Source: Myxococcota bacterium
GTDB taxonomy: Bacteria > Myxococcota_A > UBA9160 > SMWR01
NCBI GenBank assembly: GCA_022447545.1
Contig: JAKVBI010000003.1
Coordinates: 96,121 to 138,934, forward strand
Reading direction: 5' to 3'
Length of the DNA stretch: 42,814 nucleotides
Part shown: positions 18,138-26,663 of the stretch, piece after piece
Position numbering within the stretch: the first letter of the stretch is position 1
Layout: each line of letters opens with the position of its first letter
Translations under genes and position numbers: made by a program
The notes under the pieces: generated by a model
Databases searched by the model: none
Told to the model about the DNA's origin: nothing
Seen by the model: only the letters and a program-made list of their open reading frames with translations

Positions 18138-19346
18138 TTGAGCCATCGACTTCAGTCCATTACCGTGGTGGGCGCTTCCCTAGCGGGTCTGCGAGCCGTG
18201 GAAGCACTACGCCGAGCCGGCTACGACGGGCGGCTCAACCTCATTGGAGCCGAGTCCCATCTGCCCTACGACAGGCCCCCGCTGTCCAAAGCCGTGCTCC
18301 AGGGTTCGCGCGAGCCCGACACGGTCGCACTCACCCAAGACGAGAAATTTGCAGCCCTGGAACTCGATCTGCGACTCGGCACGCGCGCAACATCGCTCGA
18401 CCTGCAGGAACGCCGCGTGGGCCTCGAAGACGGCGAATCCCTTCCCTTCGACGGCTTGATGATCACCACGGGCGCCGCAGCCCGAACACTGCCCAACACA
18501 CCCGATTTGGCCGGAATCCACACACTGCGCAGTCTCGACGATTGTCTGGCCATCCGCGCCGAACTCGACCGACAACCCAGGGTTGCCATCGTGGGGGCTG
18601 GCTTCATTGGCGCCGAGGTCGCCGCCACGTGCCGGGAGCGTGGGCTCGATGTGACAATGATCGAGACCCTCCCCACACCTCTCGCCAACGCATTGCCGCC
18701 TGCAATTGGTGACATGGTGGCAGCCGTACACCGCGACCAGGGGGTCGAACTCCGCTGTGGTGTCTCGGTCGCGGGCATGCGAGGCAGCCAGCGGGTGGAG
18801 GTGGTGGACCTCGACGACGGCTCCGAGGTTCCGGCGGACCTCGTCGTGGTGGGAATCGGTGTGGTTCCTGAAACCAGCTGGCTCGAGGGATCCGGGCTCG
18901 AGATCGCCAACGGCGTGGTTTGCGACGAGACCTGCGCGGCCGCTGAAGACGTCGTCGCCGCCGGGGACGTCGCACGCTGGAACAACGTGCGCTTCGGCGA
19001 ATCCATGCGCGTGGAACACTGGACCAATGCCGTCGAGCAGGGCGAAGCTGCCGCCGAGCGACTTCTCCACGGCCCAGACGGCGCCGAGCCTTTTGCACCG
19101 GTCCCTTATGTCTGGTCCGATCAATACGACCGAAAGCTGATGTCCGTGGGACGCATCCGCCCGGACGACGAGATGCAGGTCTTCCACGGTAGCCTCGAGG
19201 AGCGCCGTTTCGTGGCTCTGTTCGGCCGAGACGGGCAGTTGGTGGGTGCCTTCGGCGCCAACCGCGCCCCCCAATTGATGCGCTACCGCCGAATGCTGCG
19301 CGAGAACGCACCCTTCGACGAGGCCGTCGCTCAGGCCAGCAGCTAA
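18138..19346 (+). CDS. NAD(P)H-dependent ferredoxin/rubredoxin reductase (FAD)
   Basis: 402 residues from a TTG at 18138, which has GGAGG eight bases upstream; the frame is open further left without conservation. Two dinucleotide-binding folds are visible: VVGASLAGLRAVEALRRAGY near the N-terminus for FAD and VAIVGAGFIGAEVAATCRERG at about 142-161 for NAD(P)H. AAGDVARW is the conserved FAD segment near residue 275. The order fits reductases that pass electrons to ferredoxins of P450s or Rieske oxygenases. No P450, oxygenase or ferredoxin gene is adjacent, so the redox partner must be elsewhere. It converges on the DUF1501 gene with a four-base gap. Confidence 0.9.
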   Translation: MSHRLQSITVVGASLAGLRAVEALRRAGYDGRLNLIGAESHLPYDRPPLSKAVLQGSREPDTVALTQDEKFAALELDLRLGTRATSLDLQERRVGLEDGESLPFDGLMITTGAAARTLPNTPDLAGIHTLRSLDDCLAIRAELDRQPRVAIVGAGFIGAEVAATCRERGLDVTMIETLPTPLANALPPAIGDMVAAVHRDQGVELRCGVSVAGMRGSQRVEVVDLDDGSEVPADLVVVGIGVVPETSWLEGSGLEIANGVVCDETCAAAEDVVAAGDVARWNNVRFGESMRVEHWTNAVEQGEAAAERLLHGPDGAEPFAPVPYVWSDQYDRKLMSVGRIRPDDEMQVFHGSLEERRFVALFGRDGQLVGAFGANRAPQLMRYRRMLRENAPFDEAVAQASS

Positions 19347-19350
19347 AAGT

Positions 19351-20613
19351 TCATCCCCGCCGCTCGGGAAACAGAGCCAGGGGCTCGGGGGTGAAGCCCG
19401 GAAACGTCTGTTCCGGCAATCGCGCACCCAGATGCGCGTCCAGAACTGCCGCCAATACGGAACGGGTGTCGGTAGTCATGGCCAGGTCTCTTCCCTCGAA
19501 CAGATCACCCTGGGCCAGGCCCGGCCAGGTCCCATGGACGCCTCCCTTCACGTCCTTCGCAGCCACCAGCACCGCACTTGCGTGGCCGTGATCCGTCCCC
19601 CCCGCACCATTGGGCGCAACCGTGCGACCGAATTCGGTCAGCGCCACCACACGCAAGGCCCGGTGGGGCAGGGCGTCGAACAACGCCGCCAGCGCCTCAC
19701 CGAGGTCAGCGATGGAACTCGCCATAGCGCCCTGTTCCGTGCCCTGTCCCGCATGGGTGTCCCATCGAGCGCTCTCCAGCACCACCGCCTCCACGGGAAT
19801 TCCCGCCCCCTCCAGAGCGATCAGCCGGCGAGCGCCAGCGTGTAGTGTCCCCATACCGCGGGGTCGAGGGAACCGACGGAGCCGCTGCTGCGTGCGCGAA
19901 GTCCCTGATAGACTTCGCCGTCCATGCAGCGCTTCGAAGCTTGTGAGTGCGTCGAGAGCACGTCGGCCCATCACGCTCACGGCGTCAGCCCCATCGGCGT
20001 CGTAGAGGACCTCGAGTTCGCGCCGCGCGGGGTCACTCAACCCCACGAGACCAAAGTGGGAGGGGTCGTTGATCGCAAAGGCGCCGGAACCACGCAGAAC
20101 GAGTGGCAGCTGTGAGGTCAGTGCCAGCAGCGCGAACGGATTCGAATCCCCGCATCGTGCAAGGGCTCGGGTGAGCCAACCGTCGCCAACTCGTCGATCC
20201 CCTGGAGCGCCCCACTCCATCAGGTCCTGAGCTTCGAAATGAGAACGCGTCACAGTGGGGATCCCCGCGGCGGGAACGACGGCCAGGTGCCCCTGCCTGA
20301 CCAGTTCGCTCACCGGCTCCAGGGCGGGATGCAGACCGAAATCCGACGTGAAGTGCAGCGATTGGGTCAGCCGCAATCCACCACGAGCAACCGGGTAGTC
20401 GGGGTCGCCCACGGGTGGCACCATGTGAAGTCCATCGGCTCCACCTCGCAACAGGATCACCACCAACAGTGGTCTCGCACCCTGTGTCGCCGGGTCGCCG
20501 CCGAGCGCAAGGGCGGGAACCGCCAGCGAATCGAGCCAGCCGCTCGTCCAGAGGGTCGAGCCTGTCAAGCCCAGCGCGCCGCGCCACAACAATTCACGCC
20601 GGCTCACGACCAT
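19351..20613 (-). CDS. DUF1501 secreted protein (Tat substrate)
   Basis: 420 residues. The N-terminus VSRRELLWRGALGL is a twin-arginine signal followed by a hydrophobic stretch, so folded export to the periplasm is likely. The body has DUF1501 hallmarks: LLVVILLRGGADGLHMVPP, SHFEAQDLMEWG, ARWDTHAGQ, TEFGRTVAPNGAGGTDHGHA. The fold belongs to the alkaline phosphatase/sulfatase-like superfamily, but a catalytic activity has not been assigned as far as I know. It overlaps the end of the DUF1800 gene by 10 bases, the usual operon order for this pair. Confidence 0.92.
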   Translation of the reverse strand: MVVSRRELLWRGALGLTGSTLWTSGWLDSLAVPALALGGDPATQGARPLLVVILLRGGADGLHMVPPVGDPDYPVARGGLRLTQSLHFTSDFGLHPALEPVSELVRQGHLAVVPAAGIPTVTRSHFEAQDLMEWGAPGDRRVGDGWLTRALARCGDSNPFALLALTSQLPLVLRGSGAFAINDPSHFGLVGLSDPARRELEVLYDADGADAVSVMGRRALDALTSFEALHGRRSLSGTSRTQQRLRRFPRPRGMGTLHAGARRLIALEGAGIPVEAVVLESARWDTHAGQGTEQGAMASSIADLGEALAALFDALPHRALRVVALTEFGRTVAPNGAGGTDHGHASAVLVAAKDVKGGVHGTWPGLAQGDLFEGRDLAMTTDTRSVLAAVLDAHLGARLPEQTFPGFTPEPLALFPERRG

Positions 20614-21941
20614 TGGAACTCGGGCGATGCCAGTGCGAGACCGAACTTCTCGTGAGTGCGGAGACGAGCCCGTCCTTCCCCACGATCAAGGAAACCGGGC
20701 AATACCGGGCCGAGACGGGTTCCAGCGACGGTCCCTCTTGCCAACATAAAGGCCAGGCGTATCCGTTCGAGAGCTGCCGCGGGATCCAACCAATCCTCCG
20801 CGCACTCGGGATGACCGGCCGGGGTGCGCGCAAAAAAGGGCAACCCACCCATCGCTGCAATGGATTGACACAGACGCGGGCCCCCATCCGTCTCACCATC
20901 GGTCGTCCGCAGTGCGCTGGCGACGAATCTCAGTGGCGTCTTGAGCTTGCGGTGGCTGGGTTCGGACAGTTCGGGCGAGAGCAGGACCGTCCGCAGTACC
21001 TCACTGAGTTCGCCTCCGGTTTCGAGAAAGCGAGTCTTCGCCCGCTCGACCAGCACGGGAGGAGGGGCGTCCGCCACGAAGCGAACCGCCAACTTGCGGG
21101 CAAGGTGCTCGGCGGTGGACGGATGCCGGGCCAGACGACGCAGAAGGCCTTCGCCCTCCTCGATCCCCCGACCCTCAACCCGTTCACCGAGTACATTTTT
21201 CGGACCCCAATCGTGGAGCTTCGCGTGAAAGGCAAACTGGGGGTCGTCGCGGCTTTTGAGTGACCAGCCCGTCATGACCCGTGCCACTGCGAGAACGTCC
21301 GACTGCCCGTACCCCCCGTCGACACCCAGAGTATGCAGCTCCAGCAGCTCTCGGGCGTAGTTCTCGTTGATCCCACCTCGACTCCGCGGACGGCGGCGTC
21401 GCCCCGGCGAAACGGGCGCGGTGGACACCCAATTGTCGAGGTAGAACAGCATGGCGGGACTTCGAGCCACCGCCAACAGCAGATCTTCGAAACGGCCCAT
21501 GGCATGCCGGGCGATCACTTCGCGTTCGTAGTGGGGCAACAGAGCGCCCACCGACTTGTTGACAGCGTAGATGTTGAAGTGATTGCACCAGAAATCGGTC
21601 ATGACCTCGGCCAGTTGCGCGCGCGCGTGGACAGCGCGCACAATGCGCGTGCCCGCCAATTCCTCCGCGATCCGGCGAGCGGAACGCCGCCTTTCCCGCT
21701 GCTCTGAGGGGTCCTTCAGCCGGCTCGAGCCTGGAGCGAATCGTGGAAGCTCGGAGCGGGGGGCGTCCACCAGGCGCCGCTCGAGTTCCGGATCCGGGCG
21801 GTCGACGAGCCCGACCTGCGCATCGAACCATTCTTCCGGACTGTGATTTTCTGCTCTCCACCGAGCAATCTCCCCAGGCCGGACCCCGAAAGTGGCTCGG
21901 TCCAACAGGCGCTCTAGAGCGTGACCGTGGTGGCTTTCCAT
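20604..21941 (-). CDS. DUF1800 protein
   Basis: 445 residues. Family hallmarks are HALERLLDRATFGVRPGEI at the N-terminus, DFWCNHFNIYAVNK in the middle, NENYARELLELHTLGVDGGY, then GWSLKSR, HPSTAEHLARKL and the ending LALASPEFQWS. The function is unknown; the protein accompanies DUF1501 in many Gram-negative bacteria. The only in-frame start is the ATG at 21941, because a TGA lies four codons upstream. GGAGG (21947-21943) is only one base from that ATG, which is unusually close. No signal peptide is visible. Confidence 0.92.
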   Translation of the reverse strand: MESHHGHALERLLDRATFGVRPGEIARWRAENHSPEEWFDAQVGLVDRPDPELERRLVDAPRSELPRFAPGSSRLKDPSEQRERRRSARRIAEELAGTRIVRAVHARAQLAEVMTDFWCNHFNIYAVNKSVGALLPHYEREVIARHAMGRFEDLLLAVARSPAMLFYLDNWVSTAPVSPGRRRRPRSRGGINENYARELLELHTLGVDGGYGQSDVLAVARVMTGWSLKSRDDPQFAFHAKLHDWGPKNVLGERVEGRGIEEGEGLLRRLARHPSTAEHLARKLAVRFVADAPPPVLVERAKTRFLETGGELSEVLRTVLLSPELSEPSHRKLKTPLRFVASALRTTDGETDGGPRLCQSIAAMGGLPFFARTPAGHPECAEDWLDPAAALERIRLAFMLARGTVAGTRLGPVLPGFLDRGEGRARLRTHEKFGLALASPEFQWS

Positions 21942-22056
21942 ACCTCCACTTCAACCCGCCGGCCCAGAGATGGTTGCGGGGGCCGGGCCAAACCACACAC
22001 TGGACCCCCGCGGAGGCCCTTTTCTCTGGTAGGGTTTGCTCTAGGAGGTTCCGCCG

Positions 22057-22857
22057 ATGCTTCGCCAGCTTCGTGGCCATGTGCCGCACCGGATTGCCAC
22101 GGCATGTCTTGCCACCGCGCTGATGATCGCCCCCGTCCACGCCGAGGACGCCGTGGAGGATGAAAAGTCTGCACGGGCCAAAGCCGCCGAGGACGCCGAA
22201 TCGAGCTTTGCGTGCCACTTTGGTTCTTGTGCACCGCCCGATGCCTACCCTCCCACCTACGGAGCCGCGGTGCCCTTTGTCTTCATCGTCGCCGCGGCAG
22301 GCCTCGTCATCACCCCCGTCTTAGCCATTCCCGCCCTGGCCATCGACGGATTGGACGGCCCGGTTGGCGTCTGGAACGACCTGGTGGTGAGCCCCGTCCA
22401 CTACGTTTTCGAAGACCGCGTGGAACCCAAGCCGGTAGAGGTCGCCGAGACCAAACCCGCGCCCCCGCCGCCGCCCCCGGCACCCGCGCCCCCGCCCCCG
22501 CCTGCACCCAAGGCCCGCATCGTTCTACGCGGCGTAAATTTTTCGTTCGACAGCGCGGGCCTCGACACCGGATCCAAAGCGATCATCGAAGTCGCCGCCG
22601 AGATCCTCGAGGAAAACCCCGAGGTGCGGGTACGTGTGGAGGGGTACACCGACTCCACCGGCCCGGCGGAATACAACATGGAGCTTTCACGACTCCGAGC
22701 CCAATCCGTCCGCAATGCCATGGAGACCGATGGAATTTCCGGGGCGCGACTCGAAGTCGAGGCCTTCGGCGAAACCGACCCCATTGCCACCAACAACACC
22801 CTTGAGGGGCGTCGCTTGAATCGCCGCGTTCAACTCGTGGTGCTCGGTCAACCCTGA
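22057..22857 (+). CDS. OmpA-family peptidoglycan-binding protein with proline-rich linker
   Basis: 266 residues. A signal peptide ends at about VHA-ED (after Ala29). A second hydrophobic stretch lies at about 70-98 (VPFVFIVAAAGLVITPVLAI), then a linker with long proline runs (about 133-152). The C-terminal OmpA-like domain (about 155-266) has FSFDSAGL, GYTDSTGPAEYN, LSRLRAQSV and RRLNRRVQ, including the Asp and Arg that hold diaminopimelate in peptidoglycan. The N-terminal half is not an OmpA beta-barrel. A perfect AGGAGG (22043-22048) sits eight bases before the ATG. It is divergent from DUF1800 with 115 bases between. Confidence 0.92.
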   Translation: MLRQLRGHVPHRIATACLATALMIAPVHAEDAVEDEKSARAKAAEDAESSFACHFGSCAPPDAYPPTYGAAVPFVFIVAAAGLVITPVLAIPALAIDGLDGPVGVWNDLVVSPVHYVFEDRVEPKPVEVAETKPAPPPPPPAPAPPPPPAPKARIVLRGVNFSFDSAGLDTGSKAIIEVAAEILEENPEVRVRVEGYTDSTGPAEYNMELSRLRAQSVRNAMETDGISGARLEVEAFGETDPIATNNTLEGRRLNRRVQLVVLGQP

Positions 22858-22893
22858 ACCGCCGTCTCCCGACGGACCCGCGAGTGCCCCGCC

Positions 22894-23781
22894 ATGCGAT
22901 TTTGTGCCATCTCCGCCTTCGTCCACCCCAACCATCTACTCGAACTCGCGCCCGTCGCCGAGGAGCACGGATGGGACACTCTCGCCATCTCGGACCACGT
23001 CCTTCATCCCGAGACCATTGAATCCCGCTACCCCTATGGCGAAGACGGCTCGCGCATGTGGGATGAGAAGACGCCCTGGCCCGATGTTTGGGTCGCGACG
23101 GGCATGATGGCCGCCATCACCAAGAAGCTTCGCTTCTTTCAGAGCGTCTATGTCCTTCCCATGCGAGACCCCTTTCACGTCGCCAAGGCCATCGGCACCG
23201 TCGCCGTCATGTCCAACTACCGGATCTCCCTGGGTCTGGGCCTGGGTTGGATGAGGGATGAATTCGAGTTGCTCGGGCGCCCCTTCGAACAGCGAGGCGC
23301 ACGCACGGACGAGATGATCGACGTCATGCGTAAGCTATGGACTGGCGAGTACGTCGAGCACCACGGTCGTTTTTACGACTTCCCGCGGTTGTCCATGAGC
23401 CCGGGTATGGAGGAAGACATCCCGGTGATCGTGGGCGGGATCTCCGATGCCGCCTTGCGCCGGGTGGCGCGCCTCGGCGATGGGTGGGCACCCGCGTATC
23501 TCACCATAGATCAGGTGGCAGAGAAGGTCGCCCAGATCAAGCGCTACCAGGAGGAGTACGATCGCAGCGGCCACCCGCTGTCGGTCTACACCACCTGCAT
23601 CGACGCCACGGGCCTCGACGACTTCCGAAGAATGGAGGAAATCGGCGTGACCGATCTGATGGCCGTGCCCTGGACCCTCTACGACGAAGGTCTGGACTGG
23701 CTCGATCCAACGGGAAGCCCTCTGCCGAAGATGATCGACAGCCTCAAACGTTTCGCTGACGACATCATCGCCAAATTCTGA
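22894..23781 (+). CDS. Luciferase-like monooxygenase-fold F420-dependent oxidoreductase
   Basis: 295 residues, TIM-barrel LLM family. Supporting segments: AEEHGWDTLAISDHVLHP, a strand ending LRFFQSVYVLPMRDPFHVAKA, the glycine-rich ISLGLGLGWMRDEFELLG, then EQRGARTDEMIDVMRKLWTG and IPVIVGGISDAALRRVARLGDGW. The last pattern is typical of F420-dependent members such as TIGR03619-like proteins, common in actinobacteria and some deltaproteobacterial or Binatota lineages. FMN use cannot be excluded. The substrate is unknown; there is no operon partner. Confidence 0.88.
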   Translation: MRFCAISAFVHPNHLLELAPVAEEHGWDTLAISDHVLHPETIESRYPYGEDGSRMWDEKTPWPDVWVATGMMAAITKKLRFFQSVYVLPMRDPFHVAKAIGTVAVMSNYRISLGLGLGWMRDEFELLGRPFEQRGARTDEMIDVMRKLWTGEYVEHHGRFYDFPRLSMSPGMEEDIPVIVGGISDAALRRVARLGDGWAPAYLTIDQVAEKVAQIKRYQEEYDRSGHPLSVYTTCIDATGLDDFRRMEEIGVTDLMAVPWTLYDEGLDWLDPTGSPLPKMIDSLKRFADDIIAKF

Positions 23782-23954
23782 ACCACGGCACCGACGGCCG
23801 GGGGCAACTCTCCGAAACCGTTCGAAAGCGTCCGGTTCCCGCCCCAGGCTGAAGTTTTTCGCGCCAACTGCCCTACGAGGGTTGGGTTCTACGCCATACA
23901 CCCTCCGGCCCCGCATACCTTGGAATCAAACCCCACGGTTCCGAGGAGCCCGTC

Positions 23955-24839
23955 ATGCGCCCGACATACTTGTACGTATTCTTCTTCAGCCTGGCCTGTC
24001 CTGCTCTGTCCATGGCAGCCGACCCAGCGTCGAAAATCAGCCAGGGCGCCATCCTGGACTCAATCCCCTTCGACCCCCAATCCACACCCGGCCGGATCGT
24101 CCTGGATCTCGCGAAAGATGGCAGCCCATCGCTTCCGTTGATTCTAGATACCGGGGCGAATCTCAGCGTGTTGACCCCAGGCCTGGCCCGGCAAATCGGT
24201 GTGAGTGTCCGACGCTCCAAAACCACCCCCTATCGGCGCGCCACGCGACTCGGACGAGATCTGCAGTTCTACGTCGATGCGAGGAGAAGCGACACCCGAT
24301 CGCCGGCGGGCTTCGAATACGGGGTGCTCGGGAGCGATTTCCTCGACGACTACGTGCTGGAGATCGATTTCGAAGAGCGTCGTGTGCGGTTCTTCGACCC
24401 AGCGCACTATCGCGTTCCCGACCAGGCCAACGGACTCTCCGAGACCGTGCTCCCCATGACGCTGGGGGGAACTCGAGCCTTCGTCGAACTCGAAGTCGAA
24501 GGACAACCCTTGAAGGTACTCATCGACACTGGCGCACCCGATACCCTGATCGTGTCGGGCCAAGCACTGGCAAAGCTGGGAATCGAATGGCGCGATCTGC
24601 CCGAATTGGCCCCCTATCATACGAGCCGAGGCGAGATGCAGGTCCGCCGCTACGACGCCAACCAGCTCGAGATCGGAAAGCTCGGTGTCACAGACAAGGC
24701 CATCACGGTCGCTCCACACGGCTGGCACAACCTCGCGGGCAGCAAAGACTCGGCCTTGGGAATCGGATTGTTGCAGGACTTCCTGGTTCGCATCGACTAC
24801 CCGCGGCGGCGGCTCTGGCTGCGACGAGGGGGCTCCTAG
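23955..24839 (+). CDS. Secreted protein with two retropepsin-like aspartic protease domains
   Basis: 294 residues. A signal peptide covers about residues 1-22. Domain 1 has LPLILDTGANLSVL (Asp65-Thr-Gly67) and closes with GVLGSDFLDDYVLEIDF (123-139). Domain 2 has LKVLIDTGAPDTLIV (Asp191-Thr-Gly193) and closes with LGIGLLQDFLVRIDYP (268-283). Each half is a complete retropepsin-like unit, so one chain could fold as a pseudo-dimer with one Asp from each half, like pepsin. Most bacterial homologs carry one domain. GAGGAG lies six bases before the ATG. The stop shares a CTAG with the convergent glycosyltransferase gene. Activity is inferred. Confidence 0.85.
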   Translation: MRPTYLYVFFFSLACPALSMAADPASKISQGAILDSIPFDPQSTPGRIVLDLAKDGSPSLPLILDTGANLSVLTPGLARQIGVSVRRSKTTPYRRATRLGRDLQFYVDARRSDTRSPAGFEYGVLGSDFLDDYVLEIDFEERRVRFFDPAHYRVPDQANGLSETVLPMTLGGTRAFVELEVEGQPLKVLIDTGAPDTLIVSGQALAKLGIEWRDLPELAPYHTSRGEMQVRRYDANQLEIGKLGVTDKAITVAPHGWHNLAGSKDSALGIGLLQDFLVRIDYPRRRLWLRRGGS

Positions 24840-26461
24840 GGATCTTCACGCCAATAGACGGCCAGCATCTCAGCATCGTCATCAGTCCTGGCCGTGTGGA
24901 ACCGGTGGGGTTCGGGTACGAAACGCGAAGCCGACAGGGAAGGAACGTTGTTGAAGTGAAGGTCCACCACGGGCAATCGTTCACGCCGGTATGTGCCACG
25001 CCGTAGAAAGGGCTTCAGTTCACGCAGGCTTCGGGGCCAACGTCGGCGTGGGACCACCACGTCCGGTACGGCCTCGCGATCCCGTCTCAAATTATTGAGA
25101 GAGACCCCGACGATTACCCGGCTTCCCAGGTAGTACATGAACGCCTGCTCCTCGTAGTTGGTGGCAATGGTCAGGCTGGCTGGATCGACGTGACCGCTGG
25201 CGATGTGCGGGATTGCAAAGTCGAGAGGACCTCGATAGGGCGTGGTGATCTCAGCCACGCGCGCCTCAACATCCGCGACGGCCGGCCAACGGGTCACCCC
25301 GACCACCGCCAGAACCAGGATGAGAGCGAACCGGCTCGCCGAACGTGTCGACAAACGGGGAAGCAGAGAGGGCGCCGACTGGACCCACACGAAGGCATCG
25401 AGCAGAAACAAAGCGATCAGCAATGGGCTCAGCACCACGAAGTACCGCTCCAGAGGCAGTGGATTCAATGCGCCGAGGGCCGCGTAGCCCAGGCCGAAAC
25501 CCGCCAGAAGAGCGGCGGTGCGACGCTGCTCGAGACTGCCCACACGCATTCCCACCACCGCCAGTCGGCCCAGCAAAGCCGCAGCGAGAAACTCATGGCG
25601 CATCAGATGAGTGGCGATCTGGGTCAGGTTCGACAACCAGCCCTTGACCCCGAGGCCAAGGTCCGAGGCAAAACCCGCTGCGATCTGGAAAGTCTCGAAG
25701 AAAACGAGCAGTGGCGCGACCGACAGGGCCGAAAGCACGAAGGGTGCGAGATCACTCCACGGTGCACGACCGCGCCAGATCGCCAAAGCCCGCTCGGCGC
25801 CCAGCAGACCCGCAAATGCGAACCACGCCGAGTAGAAGGTATTGAAAATCAGAAAGAGAGTGGCCGCTAACGCCCAGGTATAACGCCACGGGCCCGAAGC
25901 AGAGAAGACCGTGTACCGGAGGTGCTCGCGCAGAGCGATTCCAGACAGAAGCACCAGCAATGGGTAGTAGCGTGCTTCGCGCAGGTGAAGGATCAAAGAG
26001 ACCGAAATGCTCGCCAGGATGAAGAAGGTCGCCGTAAACAAGAGAACCCGGCGCCGGTCACCACCGAACACCGGCAACACCGCGGCCACCCAAACCGCGA
26101 CACCCAGCGCACCGGCCAGAGCGAAGGGGAGACGAACCCGAAACGTCTTGGCATAGAAATCATCACTACCGAGAGCTGCCAGAAGCCCCGGTACTGCGAA
26201 ATAAAAATGCCCCCAGGTGGTTCCGATGTATGCATCGGTCGCCTCGTCGACACCCTGGGCGACATTGTTGCCAAATTGATAAACAACATTTCGCGGGCCG
26301 TGGACTCTCGGATATCCGTACTCGAGAACCCGGGTGCCAAACATCGCCGTATCCGCCTCGTCGGACCAGAACAACGGATAGGACAGATGTTTGAAAAGAA
26401 GTGTGGCGAACAGTGCCAGCGCCGCCGCAAGGAGCAACACTTCGGAGCGCGGTCGCGTCAT
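24836..26461 (-). CDS. Polytopic membrane glycosyltransferase, GT-C (GT39/ArnT/PMT-like)
   Basis: 541 residues from the ATG at 26461 (GGAGGG ten bases upstream on the minus strand). About 10-12 hydrophobic helices are followed by a soluble C-terminal part (about 420-541). The first extracytoplasmic loop carries FWSDEADTAMFGTRVLEYGYP, with the acidic pair Asp34-Glu35 in the position used by GT-C enzymes. Such enzymes move a sugar from a polyprenyl-phosphate donor to a lipid or protein outside the membrane. Donor and acceptor are unknown. The upstream neighbour in divergent orientation is a polyprenol-kinase-like gene, which fits lipid-linked sugar metabolism. The frame continues to 26566 but without conservation. 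Confidence 0.82.
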   Translation of the reverse strand: MTRPRSEVLLLAAALALFATLLFKHLSYPLFWSDEADTAMFGTRVLEYGYPRVHGPRNVVYQFGNNVAQGVDEATDAYIGTTWGHFYFAVPGLLAALGSDDFYAKTFRVRLPFALAGALGVAVWVAAVLPVFGGDRRRVLLFTATFFILASISVSLILHLREARYYPLLVLLSGIALREHLRYTVFSASGPWRYTWALAATLFLIFNTFYSAWFAFAGLLGAERALAIWRGRAPWSDLAPFVLSALSVAPLLVFFETFQIAAGFASDLGLGVKGWLSNLTQIATHLMRHEFLAAALLGRLAVVGMRVGSLEQRRTAALLAGFGLGYAALGALNPLPLERYFVVLSPLLIALFLLDAFVWVQSAPSLLPRLSTRSASRFALILVLAVVGVTRWPAVADVEARVAEITTPYRGPLDFAIPHIASGHVDPASLTIATNYEEQAFMYYLGSRVIVGVSLNNLRRDREAVPDVVVPRRRWPRSLRELKPFLRRGTYRRERLPVVDLHFNNVPSLSASRFVPEPHRFHTARTDDDAEMLAVYWREDP

Positions 26462-26663
26462 GAACCGGGGACCCTCCGGCCGTGGATGTTTTCGCTCCTG
26501 TGAACCGAACGAAAACTCATCGTATGCCGAGGTGCCAGTGTGCCCCGAGGGCGCCTCGAGCGCCAAGCCCGAACTCCAGCTGGGACCGGTTTCACTCCGC
26601 TCCCGGGCGTTGCTATGTTCGAGATTCCAGATTCAGGTGCTCCTCGGTTCCCGGATCGACCCC

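Noticed and set aside
17151-18146. Minus-strand open frame opposite the MATE gene
   Set aside because: Gln/Gly/Arg/His-rich shadow composition; the MATE helices on the plus strand are convincing.
22436-22515. Proline-codon repeat as a possible microsatellite or CRISPR-like repeat
   Set aside because: It is in frame and encodes the polyproline linker of the OmpA-like protein; no spacer-repeat structure.
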